Shown here: piece by piece, positions 16,509 through 25,792 of the stretch
How positions within the stretch are numbered: position 1 is the first letter of the stretch
Layout: each line of letters begins with the position of its first letter
NCBI RefSeq assembly: GCF_005250615.1
Contig: NZ_SULM01000009.1
Location: 1-64,000 of the forward strand
Direction: 5' to 3'
Source: Pseudomonas rhizoryzae
GTDB lineage: Bacteria; Pseudomonadota; Gammaproteobacteria; Pseudomonadales; Pseudomonadaceae
Length of the DNA: 64,000 nt
The notes under the pieces: generated by a model
What the model was told of the DNA's origin: nothing
The model's input: the letters and a program-made list of their open reading frames with translations, nothing else
Databases searched by the model: none
Made by a program: the position numbers and the translations under genes

Positions 16509-17450
16509 ATGCGTGCCCTGGCCGCCTTCAGCCGCTTCGTCGGCAATACCTTCGCCTTCTGGGTGCTGTTCGCCGCCCTGCTGGCGTTCTTCGCGCCCGC
16601 CGTGTTCAAGCCGCTGAGCGTGGCCATCGTGCCGCTGCTGGGAGTGATCATGTTCGGCATGGGCCTGACGCTCAAGGTCGAGGATTTCGCCGCCGTCGGC
16701 CGCCATCCCTGGCGGGTGCTGCTGGGCGTGGTGGCCCACTTCGTCATCATGCCGGGGGTGGCCTGGGCGCTGTGCCAGCTATTCCACCTGCCGCCGGAGA
16801 TCGCCGTGGGCGTCATCCTGGTCGGCTGCTGCCCCAGTGGCACCGCCTCCAACGTCATGACCTGGCTGGCCAAGGGGGACCTGGCGCTATCGGTGGCCAT
16901 CGCGGCGGTGACCACCCTGCTCGCTCCCCTGCTGACCCCGGCGCTGATCTGGCTGCTGGCCTCCACCTGGCTGCCGATCTCCTTCGCCGGCCTGTTCTGG
17001 TCGATCCTGCAGGTGGTGCTCTTGCCCATCGCCCTGGGGCTGATCGCCCAGCGGGTACTGGGCAATCGCGTCGGCGCCCTGGTCGAGGTGCTGCCCCTGG
17101 CCTCGGTGATCAGCATCGTGGTGATCGTCGCCGCCGTGGTGGCCGCCAGCCAGGCGCGCATCGCCGAGTCCGGCCTGTTGATCATGGCGGTGGTGATCCT
17201 GCACAACGGCTTCGGCTTCCTGCTCGGTTACCTCACTGGCAAGTTCTGCAAGCTGCCGGTGGCCCAGCGCAAATCCCTGGCGCTGGAAGTCGGCATGCAG
17301 AACTCCGGCCTCGGTGCGGCCCTCGCCACCGCACACTTCTCGCCGTTGGCCGCGGTGCCCAGCGCCCTGTTCAGCGTCTGGCACAACATCTCCGGCGCGC
17401 TACTGGCGACCGTTTTCCGCCGCTTCAAGGACAACGACGTCCGCCCCTGA
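16509..17450 (+). CDS. Bile acid:sodium symporter (BASS) family transporter
   Basis: A 313-residue membrane protein with about nine to ten hydrophobic segments. MFGMGLTLKVEDF and GCCPSGTASNVMTWLAKGD are hallmarks of the BASS family. The AAGGAG ribosome site is eight bases before the ATG. Family members take up organic anions, including pantothenate precursors and keto acids, with Na+; the substrate here is unknown. Its last 51 bases overlap the convergent GGDEF-EAL gene. Confidence 0.9.
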   Translation: MRALAAFSRFVGNTFAFWVLFAALLAFFAPAVFKPLSVAIVPLLGVIMFGMGLTLKVEDFAAVGRHPWRVLLGVVAHFVIMPGVAWALCQLFHLPPEIAVGVILVGCCPSGTASNVMTWLAKGDLALSVAIAAVTTLLAPLLTPALIWLLASTWLPISFAGLFWSILQVVLLPIALGLIAQRVLGNRVGALVEVLPLASVISIVVIVAAVVAASQARIAESGLLIMAVVILHNGFGFLLGYLTGKFCKLPVAQRKSLALEVGMQNSGLGAALATAHFSPLAAVPSALFSVWHNISGALLATVFRRFKDNDVRP

Positions 17451-19856
17451 TCCCTCGCGCCAGACCTGCCGGAGCAAAGCCCGGCAGGTCTCCTCGGTGA
17501 ACGGCTGCGGGCGGGCGATGCCATAGCCCTGGGCGTAGTCGACCCCCATCTTCGCCAACGCCGCCACCATCGCCTCGTTCTCGGCGAATTCGGCGATGGT
17601 CTTCTTGCCGGTGAGCTGGCCCAACTGGTTGATCGCCTCGACCATGGCGGCATCCACCGGGTCCTCGAGCAGGTGGCGGACGAAGCTGCCATCGATCTTC
17701 AGATAATCCACCGGCAGATGCTTGAGATAGGTGAAGGACGACATGCCGGCGCCGAAGTCGTCCAGGGAGAACCGCACCCCCAGCCCGCGCAACTCCGCCA
17801 TGAATTGCCGTGCCGCGTCCAGGTTGGCCACGGCACTGGTCTCGGTGATCTCGAAGCAGATCCGCGTCGGTGCGATCCGCCAGCGCTGTAACTGCGCCTG
17901 AACGAAACCCACCAGCCCCGGATCGCCCAGGGAATGTCCCGAGAGGTTGATAGCCAGGGTATCCAGCAGTCCCGCCGGCAGCTCGGCGAAGCGCGCCAGG
18001 GCCGCGGCGATCACCCAGCGATCCAGATCCGGCATCAGGCCATAGCGTTCCGCGGCCGGGATGAAGGCGCCCGGCGCGATCAACTGGTCACCTTCCGCCA
18101 GCCGCACCAGCACCTCGACGTGACGGTCAGTCGCCGTCCGCCCACCCAGGCCGAGGATGGGCTGAACATAGAGCCGGAATCTGTCTTCATCCAGTGCCCG
18201 GTGCAGGCGCTGTACCCAGGTCATCTCGTCGTGGCGGCGGTCGAGCTCCACATCGCCCGGCGCGAATACCTGGACGCGGTTGCGACCCTTGTCCTTGGCG
18301 GCGTAACAGGCAAGATCCGCCAGGCGCAGCGCTGCCTCCGGGGTCAGTGCCTGACCGCCGAGGTGCACCACGCCGATGCTCAGGCCGACCCGGAAACCCT
18401 GGCCGGCCGCCTCGAATTGCAAGGCACCCACGCAGCCGCGCAGGCGCTCCGCCAGGGCCTCGGCGGTGCTCGGCGAGCGATCCTCCAGCAGCACGCCGAA
18501 CTCATCGCCGCCCAGGCGCGCCAGGCAGTCGTCCTCGCCCAGCTCGGCAGCCAGTAATTCGCACAGCTGGCGCAGCAGACGATCGCCGTGGAAGTGCCCG
18601 GAGGTGTCGTTGACGATCTTGAATTGATCCAGGTCGATGAACAGCAACGAGGCACAGGTCAAGTCCTCACGGGCCAAAAGACGCTCCAGCCGGGTCTCGA
18701 ATTCCCGGCGATTGAGCAGCCCCGTGAGAGCATCGTGACTGGCCTGCCAGGCCAGATCGTGCAAGAAAGCGCGCTCGCGGGTCTGGTCGTGCATCACCAG
18801 CACCGTACCGGTATCGGATTCACCCACGGGCAAGGCGGTCACCCTCAGGGCCACGGGAATGCGCGAACCATCGGTCAGCACCAGCTGATGCGCCTGGGGC
18901 TCGCTGCCCTTCCGCCACGCCTCGCTCAGCAACCGATCGGCCAGGGGTTCGGTGGACCCCTGCTGCCCCTCGGTCTGGATATCGAACAGTTGGGTGACCG
19001 GCGTTCCGACAACGGACAGTGGCTGCCGCAACAACCGCTCCGCAGCGGGATTGAGATAGAGCAGCCGCCCCTGGGCGTTCATCGCGAGCACGGCATCGCC
19101 GATGGAGGCGAGGATCACCTGGACCCGCTGCTTTTCCGCCTGCAGGGCGCGTTCGGAGCGCCAGCGCTGCTGCACCAGGCGGTGCATGCGCCAGACGGTC
19201 AGCAACACCAACAGCGCCCCGATCAGGACATTGGCGACCAACAGCCCCCAGACCAATTGGCGCGAAGCCACGCCGAGCCGCTCCGAGAAGGCCACCGTTT
19301 CCGGCATCATCCGATCGTGCAAGTCCAGCAGGTGGCGCTTCAGCGGGATCAACGCCGGCCCCGGCCCTTGCAGCTTGATCAGTTCGAAACCCGTCCGCGC
19401 CAGCGCCTGGAATTCATCCAGGTACGTATCGGTGGCTTGCCAGCGGGCGATCACCCCCTCGAACGGCTCGACGTGGCGGGCCAGCTCGAAGAGCTGGATG
19501 AGCCAGGGGATGTCGTCCGGGTCGTTACCGGCCATCCGTAGCAGCCGCGTGGCCTCATGCCGAGTGCCACCGCCGTCCAGCTCGTAGCGCGCAGCGCGGT
19601 CGAGCTCGTTGACGCTGATCGACGCCAGGTAGGCTTGATAGGCCTCCGGCCGCCCTTCGTCCAGGTAGACGCCCAGCGAGAGCATGGCATTGCCCAGACT
19701 CTTGCTCCACAGGCTTTCCGCCGAGACATAGGCGCGTACCGTGGACAGCAGTTGCAGGCTGACGATGGCGACCAGCGCCTGGCAGGAGAGGATGATGACG
19801 AAGGGCCACACCACCTTGAGCGTGCGCAGCGCAGAGGAAGGCAATAGTGAAGACAT
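17400..19856 (-). CDS. Membrane GGDEF-EAL protein with PAS domain (c-di-GMP turnover)
   Basis: An 818-residue protein. There is a TM segment near residues 14-38, a periplasmic region, a second TM near 200-225, a PAS-like domain (about 240-360), a GGDEF domain with intact RLGGDEFGVL, and an EAL domain. The first EAL motif reads EVL rather than EAL, but its Glu and the later EITE, DDFGAG and LKID motifs are kept, so phosphodiesterase activity is plausible. The RxxD inhibitory site before GGDEF is absent (GEDD). Output direction cannot be told from sequence. The 3' end overlaps the BASS gene by 51 bases. Confidence 0.9.
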   Translation of the reverse strand: MSSLLPSSALRTLKVVWPFVIILSCQALVAIVSLQLLSTVRAYVSAESLWSKSLGNAMLSLGVYLDEGRPEAYQAYLASISVNELDRAARYELDGGGTRHEATRLLRMAGNDPDDIPWLIQLFELARHVEPFEGVIARWQATDTYLDEFQALARTGFELIKLQGPGPALIPLKRHLLDLHDRMMPETVAFSERLGVASRQLVWGLLVANVLIGALLVLLTVWRMHRLVQQRWRSERALQAEKQRVQVILASIGDAVLAMNAQGRLLYLNPAAERLLRQPLSVVGTPVTQLFDIQTEGQQGSTEPLADRLLSEAWRKGSEPQAHQLVLTDGSRIPVALRVTALPVGESDTGTVLVMHDQTRERAFLHDLAWQASHDALTGLLNRREFETRLERLLAREDLTCASLLFIDLDQFKIVNDTSGHFHGDRLLRQLCELLAAELGEDDCLARLGGDEFGVLLEDRSPSTAEALAERLRGCVGALQFEAAGQGFRVGLSIGVVHLGGQALTPEAALRLADLACYAAKDKGRNRVQVFAPGDVELDRRHDEMTWVQRLHRALDEDRFRLYVQPILGLGGRTATDRHVEVLVRLAEGDQLIAPGAFIPAAERYGLMPDLDRWVIAAALARFAELPAGLLDTLAINLSGHSLGDPGLVGFVQAQLQRWRIAPTRICFEITETSAVANLDAARQFMAELRGLGVRFSLDDFGAGMSSFTYLKHLPVDYLKIDGSFVRHLLEDPVDAAMVEAINQLGQLTGKKTIAEFAENEAMVAALAKMGVDYAQGYGIARPQPFTEETCRALLRQVWREGSGADVVVLEAAENGRQ

Positions 19857-20040
19857 ACAGCGATCCGCAGATGAGTGCAGGCGAATTCATGCCCTTGGGC
19901 AAGAATGTCGACTGCAATGCGGAAAACTGTTGGGTAGCTAACGAGTGCCGCTGGAATCTCGACACCGAAGTCGCGACCTAGAGCCTCTGCCAGGATGTTG
20001 CCTTCGCTTCATCCCGACGAACGGTCACGGCGCTGGCGGC

Positions 20041-20607
20041 TCAGTTGAAGGACGCCTCCAGCCGCGCCTTCACCTCGGGCCATTCGCGATCGGTGATGCT
20101 GTACATCACGGTATCGTCCAGCCGTCCGTCCGCCAGGCGTCGATGATTGCGCAGCAGCCCCTCACGTACCGCACCGAGCTTCTCGATGGCGCCTTGCGAG
20201 CGCAGGTTGGTCGCCGCGGTCTTGAGCTGGACCCGCACCAGTTGCCAGTGCTCGAAGGCGTGCCTGAGCATGAGGTACTTGATGGTGCCATTCAGACCGC
20301 TGCCGTGCTGTTCGCCGTCGAGCCAGGTCCAGCCGATCTCGGCCGCGGGCAGTGCCGGTAGGAAGTCGGCGAAGCGGGTGGTGCCGACCAGGCGATCGGC
20401 GATCCGCACGGCGAAGGGCAGCGCCCGCCCCTCGCGCTGCTCGGCCAAGGCCTGACGATACCAATCCGGCCGCAGCGGACCGCTCAGGTAGTGCAACGCC
20501 TCGCGGTTGCGCTCGGCCAAGCCGACCAGCTCCAGGACGTCGCCTTCCGCCAGGGGGTCCAGGCGCAGCGCACCACGTTGCAGGGAAATGGGCTGCGCTT
20601 GAAACAT
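20041..20607 (-). CDS. GNAT-family N-acetyltransferase (RimJ/RimL-like)
   Basis: A 188-residue protein with the GNAT fold as in ribosomal-protein N-acetyltransferases: RNREALHYLSGP near the start, IGWTWLDGEQHGSGLNGTIKYLMLRHAFE, and ATNLRSQGAIEKLGAVREGLLR near the acetyl-CoA site. It transfers acetyl from acetyl-CoA to an unknown amine. ATG 20607 is preferred over GTG 20622 because the GA-rich ribosome site lies between them. Confidence 0.85.
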   Translation of the reverse strand: MFQAQPISLQRGALRLDPLAEGDVLELVGLAERNREALHYLSGPLRPDWYRQALAEQREGRALPFAVRIADRLVGTTRFADFLPALPAAEIGWTWLDGEQHGSGLNGTIKYLMLRHAFEHWQLVRVQLKTAATNLRSQGAIEKLGAVREGLLRNHRRLADGRLDDTVMYSITDREWPEVKARLEASFN

Positions 20608-20764
20608 GGCACTCTCTCTCACTCGAATCAGCCCGCCAACCTAACAGGGCTGGCGGCGTGGCTCAACCCGCGACGGCATCCATAGTACGACACCTGACGT
20701 CCGGCGCACCAAGGTGCGACACTTCGCCCCGGCGCGACGGGCGCCTGGAACGTCGGGAGTCATC

Positions 20765-23700
20765 ATGTCCCTGCCCAGCGGACTCATCATCAGCGTTACC
20801 TTCGGCTACCTGGCCCTGCTGTTCGCCATCGCCTTCTATGGCGACCGCCGCCCACCGCTCAAGCCGCGCCTGCGCGCCTGGGTCTACAGTCTGTCGCTCG
20901 CCGTGTACTGCACCAGCTGGACCTTCTTCGGCGCGGTCGGCCAGGCCGCCGACCAGCTCTGGTCGTTCCTGCCCATCTACCTGGGCCCCATTCTCTTCCT
21001 GCTGCTGGCGCCGCAACTGGTCAAGAAGATGGTATTGATCAGCAAGCAGGAAAACATCACTTCGATCGCCGACTTCATCGCGGCGCGCTACGGCAAGTCG
21101 CAGACCCTGGCCGTCGTGGTCGCCCTTATTTGCCTGGTCGGCGTCCTGCCCTACCTCGCCCTGCAACTCAAGGGCATCGTCATCGGCGTCAACCTGTTGA
21201 CCGGCATCAACGCCGAAACCCAGGGCACCCGCGCCCAGGACACCGCCCTTTTCGTCTCCCTCATATTGGCGCTGTTCGCCATCCTGTTCGGCACCCGCAA
21301 CCTCGACGTCACCGAGCATCACCGCGGAATGATGCTGGCCATCGCCTTCGAATCCCTGGTCAAGCTCGCCGCCTTTCTCGCCGTGGGTCTCTGGGTCACC
21401 TACGATCTCCACAATGGTTTCGCCGATCTGCTCAGTCGCTCGCAACAGGCGCCCCAGCTGCAGGAATACTGGCGCGAGACCCTGGACTGGCCCGGCCTGC
21501 TAATCCAGACCGGGATCGCCTTCATCGCCGTGATGTGCCTGCCCCGCCAGTTCCACGTCACCGTGGTGGAAAACACCCATACCCACGACATCAACCTGGC
21601 GCGCTGGGTCTTTCCCGTCTATCTGGCGCTGGCGGCCCTGTTCGTCATTCCCATCGCCCTGGCAGGCCAGCTGCATCTGCCGGGTGGTGTGCTGCCCGAC
21701 TCCTTCGTCATCAGTCTGCCGCTGGACCAGCACCGGCCTTGGCTCGCGCTGCTGGCCTTCCTCGGCGGTGCCTCGGCCGCCACCGGCATGGTGATCGTCG
21801 CCTGCGTGGCCCTGTCGACCATGGTTTCCAACGACATCGTGCTGCCCTGGCTGCTCAAGCGGCGCGGTCAGGTGGAGAGTGCCCACGAGGTGTTCAGCCA
21901 CTGGATGCTCACGGTGCGCCGCGTCAGCATCGTGGTGATTCTGGCCCTGGCCTATTGCAGCTATCGCCTGCTCGGCTCCAGCGCCAGTCTCGCCACCATC
22001 GGCCAGATCGCCTTCGCCGCCATCGCCCAACTCGGCCCGGCCATGGTCGGGGCGTTGTTCTGGAAAGCCGCCAACCGCCGCGGCGTCTTCGCCGGCCTCA
22101 CCGCCGGGGCGCTGCTGTGGGGCTATCTCATGGTGCTGCCGGTGGTCGCCGTCAGCCTGCAGTGGCCGCTGGATGCCTTCCCGGGCCTGGCCTGGTTCGA
22201 ACAACCGGACAGCGACCGCACGCTGCAGCCCACCACGGTCGGCGCCCTGGTCCCCCTGGCCGGCAATTTCCTGTTGTTCGCCCTGGTGTCTCTGCTATCG
22301 CGCACCCGGGTCGCGGAATACTGGCAGGCCGGTCGCTTCATCGCCCAGTACGCCCTGCCACGACCGCGCAACCGCGCGCTACTGGCGGTGAAGCTGGAGG
22401 ACCTGCGCCTGCTCGCCGCCCGTTTCGTCGGTGACGAGCGGGCGCGCCTGAGCTTCAGCCGCTTCGCCGAACAGAGCGGCCTGACCTACCGACCCGGCAG
22501 CAATGCCAACAGCGAATGGATCGCCCAGACCGAGCGCCTGCTCGCCGGCGTCATCGGTGCCTCCTCGGCGCGGGCCGTGGTCAAGGCGGCCATCGAGGGG
22601 CGCGACATGCAGGTCGATGACGTGGTACGCATCGCCGACGAAGCCTCGGAGGTGCTCGAATTCAACCGGGCGCTCTTGCAGGGCGCCATCGAGAACATCT
22701 CCCAGGGCATCAGCGTGGTCGACCAATCGCTGCGCCTGGTGGCCTGGAACCAGCGCTATCTGGAGTTGTTCGACTATCCCGACGGCATGATCCAGGTGGG
22801 CCGCCCCATCGCCGAGATCATCCGCTACAACGCCCTGCGCGGCCTCTGCGGCCCGGGTGATCCCGACGAGCACGTGGCACGCCGGGTGGAACGGATGCGC
22901 CAGGGCATCCCTCACACTTCGGAGCGCACCTTTCCCAACGGCCGGGTGATCGAGTTGATCGGCAGCCCCATGCCGGGGCGTGGCTTCGTCATGAGCTTCA
23001 CCGACATCACCGCCTTCCGCGACGCCGAACGGGCCCTGCGCGAAGCCAACGAAAGGCTGGAGCAGCGCGTGGAAGAGCGGACCCGTGAATTGTCCCAGCT
23101 CAACCAGGCACTGGTGGAAGCCAAGGCCCACGCCGAGGCGGCCAACCAGTCCAAGAGCCGCTTCCTCACCGCGGTGAGCCATGACCTCATGCAGCCGCTC
23201 AGTGCCGCCCGGCTGTTCACCGCCGCCCTCGCCCACCAGGACGGCCTGGCTCAAGAGGCCCAGGAACTAGTGCGCAACATGGACAGCGCCCTGAGATCCA
23301 GCGAAGACCTCATCGCCGACCTGCTGGACATTTCGCGGCTGGAGAACGGCCGTATCCTCGCCGCCCCGGCGCCTTTCCCCCTGACGACGCTGTTCGACGC
23401 CCTGGGCGTCGAATTCAAGGCCCTGGCACAAGACCAGGGTACGTCCTTGCGCATTCGCAACAGCCGGCTGGTGGTCAACAGCGACAGCAAGCTGCTCCGG
23501 CGGGTGCTGCAGAACTTCCTCACCAACGCCCTGAGATACGCCGACGGCCGCGTGCTGCTCGGCGTGCGGCGCCAGGCTCAGAGCGTGAGCCTGGAGGTCT
23601 GGGACAGCGGCCCCGGCATCCCGCCGGACAAGCTCGACCTCATCTTCGAAGAATTCAAGCGCCTGGACAGCCACCAGACCCGCGCGGAAAAGGGCCTGGG

Positions 23701-24235
23701 GCTGGGCCTGGCCATCGCCGACCGTCTGTGCAGGGTGCTGGGTCACGAGCTGTCGGTACGCTCCTGGCCGGGTCACGGCAGCGTCTTCAGCGTCAAGGTG
23801 CCCCTGGCCCCACCCCTGGCCATCCAGGCCGCTGCGGCCAGTGAGGCCAGCCAGCCGCTACCGGGCGATCCCGTGCTGTGCATCGACAACGAAGACAGCA
23901 TCCTGCTGGGCCTGAGCAGCCTGCTCGGGCGCTGGGGCTGCCAGGTCTGGACCGCTCGCAGTCGCGAAGAATGTGCCGCCCTGCTGGAGCAGGGCGTGGC
24001 GCCGCGGCTGCTCATCGTCGACTACCACCTCAGCGACGCGGACACGGGTCCGGATGTCGCCGAATGGATTCGCCAGCACCTGGGGCGGGATATCCCGGGC
24101 ATCGTCATCAGCGCGGACGGTCGTCCAGAATGTCTGGCCAAGGTGCGCGAGGCCCGCCTGGACTTCCTGCCCAAGCCGGTGAAGCCGGCCTCGCTACGGG
24201 CCTTGCTGAGCCGCCAATTGGCGCTCTCGGGTTGA
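20765..24235 (+). CDS. Hybrid histidine kinase with sodium:solute symporter domain (MxtR/CrbS-like)
   Basis: A 1156-residue protein. Residues about 1-500 form a 13-helix sodium:solute symporter-like sensor, then a PAS domain and coiled coil (QRVEERTRELSQLNQ). The HisKA domain has phospho-acceptor His806 (AVSHDLMQPL), the ATPase domain has NFLTNALRYADG and DSGPGIP, and a C-terminal receiver has Asp1086. The receiver and length separate it from CbrA and fit MxtR/CrbS, which with ErdR/CrbR activate acetate metabolism genes such as acs. GGGAG lies six bases before ATG 20765. No response regulator lies nearby. The actP operon is 14 kb away. Confidence 0.88.
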   Translation: MSLPSGLIISVTFGYLALLFAIAFYGDRRPPLKPRLRAWVYSLSLAVYCTSWTFFGAVGQAADQLWSFLPIYLGPILFLLLAPQLVKKMVLISKQENITSIADFIAARYGKSQTLAVVVALICLVGVLPYLALQLKGIVIGVNLLTGINAETQGTRAQDTALFVSLILALFAILFGTRNLDVTEHHRGMMLAIAFESLVKLAAFLAVGLWVTYDLHNGFADLLSRSQQAPQLQEYWRETLDWPGLLIQTGIAFIAVMCLPRQFHVTVVENTHTHDINLARWVFPVYLALAALFVIPIALAGQLHLPGGVLPDSFVISLPLDQHRPWLALLAFLGGASAATGMVIVACVALSTMVSNDIVLPWLLKRRGQVESAHEVFSHWMLTVRRVSIVVILALAYCSYRLLGSSASLATIGQIAFAAIAQLGPAMVGALFWKAANRRGVFAGLTAGALLWGYLMVLPVVAVSLQWPLDAFPGLAWFEQPDSDRTLQPTTVGALVPLAGNFLLFALVSLLSRTRVAEYWQAGRFIAQYALPRPRNRALLAVKLEDLRLLAARFVGDERARLSFSRFAEQSGLTYRPGSNANSEWIAQTERLLAGVIGASSARAVVKAAIEGRDMQVDDVVRIADEASEVLEFNRALLQGAIENISQGISVVDQSLRLVAWNQRYLELFDYPDGMIQVGRPIAEIIRYNALRGLCGPGDPDEHVARRVERMRQGIPHTSERTFPNGRVIELIGSPMPGRGFVMSFTDITAFRDAERALREANERLEQRVEERTRELSQLNQALVEAKAHAEAANQSKSRFLTAVSHDLMQPLSAARLFTAALAHQDGLAQEAQELVRNMDSALRSSEDLIADLLDISRLENGRILAAPAPFPLTTLFDALGVEFKALAQDQGTSLRIRNSRLVVNSDSKLLRRVLQNFLTNALRYADGRVLLGVRRQAQSVSLEVWDSGPGIPPDKLDLIFEEFKRLDSHQTRAEKGLGLGLAIADRLCRVLGHELSVRSWPGHGSVFSVKVPLAPPLAIQAAAASEASQPLPGDPVLCIDNEDSILLGLSSLLGRWGCQVWTARSREECAALLEQGVAPRLLIVDYHLSDADTGPDVAEWIRQHLGRDIPGIVISADGRPECLAKVREARLDFLPKPVKPASLRALLSRQLALSG

Positions 24236-24698
24236 GTGGCAAGTGCGCGTCCCTGGCGCCTGGACGCTGCCTCTTCGAGTGGCTTTCGTTCAGCCGCGAT
24301 TAAGCTTGCAGGGACGCGGCTTTCCGGAACAATCCACAGCTTCTGTTGATAACTTTGTTGAAAACGTGGTGGAAAAGAACCCGGAGCCTTGCTCTGCGGG
24401 CCCCGCAAACAAGTTGATCATTTTTTGAACACTTTGATAAGTTCAACGTAATCAATAACTTAATTCAAAAGTGCAGATTTGGGCGCTGCCAAAGCGGTGC
24501 CACAGAGGGCTTGACAACCGCTAGCACAGGTTGTGCACAACTCCAGGAGCAGATGACCGACGGAGACCTGTCATCCACAGCCCGATTGTCAAGTATTCGT
24601 AAAACAAATTTTTTCCACACCCCTGCAAGTCGATGCTCATCCGCGGGGCCGCGGATTAGAGCCCTGGCTATCCGGCAGGGGCAGGCCAATCGCTATCC
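24236..24698. other. AT-rich non-coding block with DnaA-box-like words
   Basis: About 460 bases without a gene, clearly AT-richer than the flanks. Four words match TTATNCACA with one mismatch: 24344-24352 (reverse), 24531-24539 (inside the perfect palindrome GTTGTGCACAAC), 24571-24579 and 24611-24619. CTTGACAA (24510-24517) and TTGTCAAG (24586-24593) form an inverted pair. No dnaA, dnaN or gidA lies near, so an origin is not claimed. Confidence 0.5.
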
Positions 24699-24726
24699 TT
24701 GTTCTGCGCCGGTCATCGGGTAGACT
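24699..24726 (+). promoter_or_regulatory. Putative promoter of the rmlD-like gene
   Basis: TTGTTC (24699-24704), a 16-base spacer and TAGACT (24721-24726). A short AGCCCC/GGGGCT hairpin follows at 24728-24747 in the presumed leader. Confidence 0.45.
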
Positions 24727-24813
24727 GAGCCCCTTTTATTCGGGGCTGTCATGGCGACGCCCACCGGTCACTCAGGCACGGACACGCCAGCCCTTCTGGA
24801 ATAACTCGGTCAC

Positions 24814-25695
24814 ATGAACGTTTTCATCGCGGGTCAACACGGACAACTCTCTCAAGCGCTGCAGACGCTACTGGCCAGCAAGGCCCAGGTAACCGTCGTC
24901 GGACGTGCCCAGGTGGACTTCACTCAACTGGACGAACTCTACCGACGCGTCCTGGCCGAGCGCCCCGATGTCATCATCAATGCGGCGGCCTACACCGCCG
25001 TCGATGCCGCCGAAAGCGACGTCGAGACCGCGACCTTGATCAACGAGAGCGTGCCCCGCGTCTTCGCCCAGGCCGCCCAGCACCTGGGCATTCCCCTGGT
25101 GCACTATTCCACCGATTACGTGTTCGATGGCACCCAGGAAGGCCGCTATCGGGAAGACGCCCCCACCTGTCCGCTCAACGTCTACGGCCGCACCAAACTG
25201 GCCGGTGAGAATGCCGTGCGCGAAGGCGCTGAACGGCACCTTATCCTGCGGACCAGTTGGGTCTACTCCTGGCAGGGCAACAACTTCCTGCGCACCATGG
25301 TCCGTTTGCTCAGCGAGCGAGACGAGTTGAACATCGTCGACGACCAGGTGGGCGCGCCGACCTGGACCCGCACCATCGCCGAGGCCACCGAGCGCCTGCT
25401 GGCCTGCAGTCGTCACCGGGATGATCTCTGGGGTACCTACCACCTGACCGCCAATGGGGCTACCTCCTGGTTCGGCTTCGCCGAGCAGATCGCCCAGCGA
25501 CTGCGCGAACAGGGCCGACTCAAGGCTCGGCTCAACCCCATTCCCAGCAGCTCCTATCCCACGCCGGCCTATCGACCGAGCAATTCCCGTCTGGCCACCG
25601 ACAAGCTCGCTGCCGTCCTCGGACAACCGCTGCCCGAGTGGCAGACGGCTTTCGCCCAGTGTTGGGATGAGCAGACGAGTCATGTCGGTAGCTGA
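24814..25695 (+). CDS. rmlD: dTDP-4-dehydrorhamnose reductase-like (RmlD family SDR)
   Basis: A 293-residue extended short-chain dehydrogenase. The nucleotide-binding start is MNVFIAGQHGQLSQAL, HYSTDYVFDG and NVYGRTKLAGE carry the Thr/Tyr-x3-Lys catalytic set, and LRTSWVYS is an RmlD family marker. It would make dTDP-L-rhamnose for surface polysaccharide. Odd point: no rmlA, rmlB or rmlC is beside it, so it may be a second copy or act on another nucleotide sugar. There is no strong ribosome site before ATG 24814. Confidence 0.87.
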   Translation: MNVFIAGQHGQLSQALQTLLASKAQVTVVGRAQVDFTQLDELYRRVLAERPDVIINAAAYTAVDAAESDVETATLINESVPRVFAQAAQHLGIPLVHYSTDYVFDGTQEGRYREDAPTCPLNVYGRTKLAGENAVREGAERHLILRTSWVYSWQGNNFLRTMVRLLSERDELNIVDDQVGAPTWTRTIAEATERLLACSRHRDDLWGTYHLTANGATSWFGFAEQIAQRLREQGRLKARLNPIPSSSYPTPAYRPSNSRLATDKLAAVLGQPLPEWQTAFAQCWDEQTSHVGS

Positions 25696-25792
25696 AACGG
25701 GCCGTCGGTCATACTTCTGAAGCAAAGGTAAGAACTACCCCGGCCCCTCGAAGTCAATGGCTCTGACCCCGCTCACGCCAGTCAGGTATGCC

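Noticed and set aside
24751-24804. A 17-codon frame just before the rmlD-like gene
   Set aside because: No ribosome site and no overlap with the next start; most likely chance.
24236-24813. Replication origin
   Set aside because: The DnaA-like boxes are imperfect and no dnaA, dnaN, rpmH or gidA lies near; kept only as a finding.
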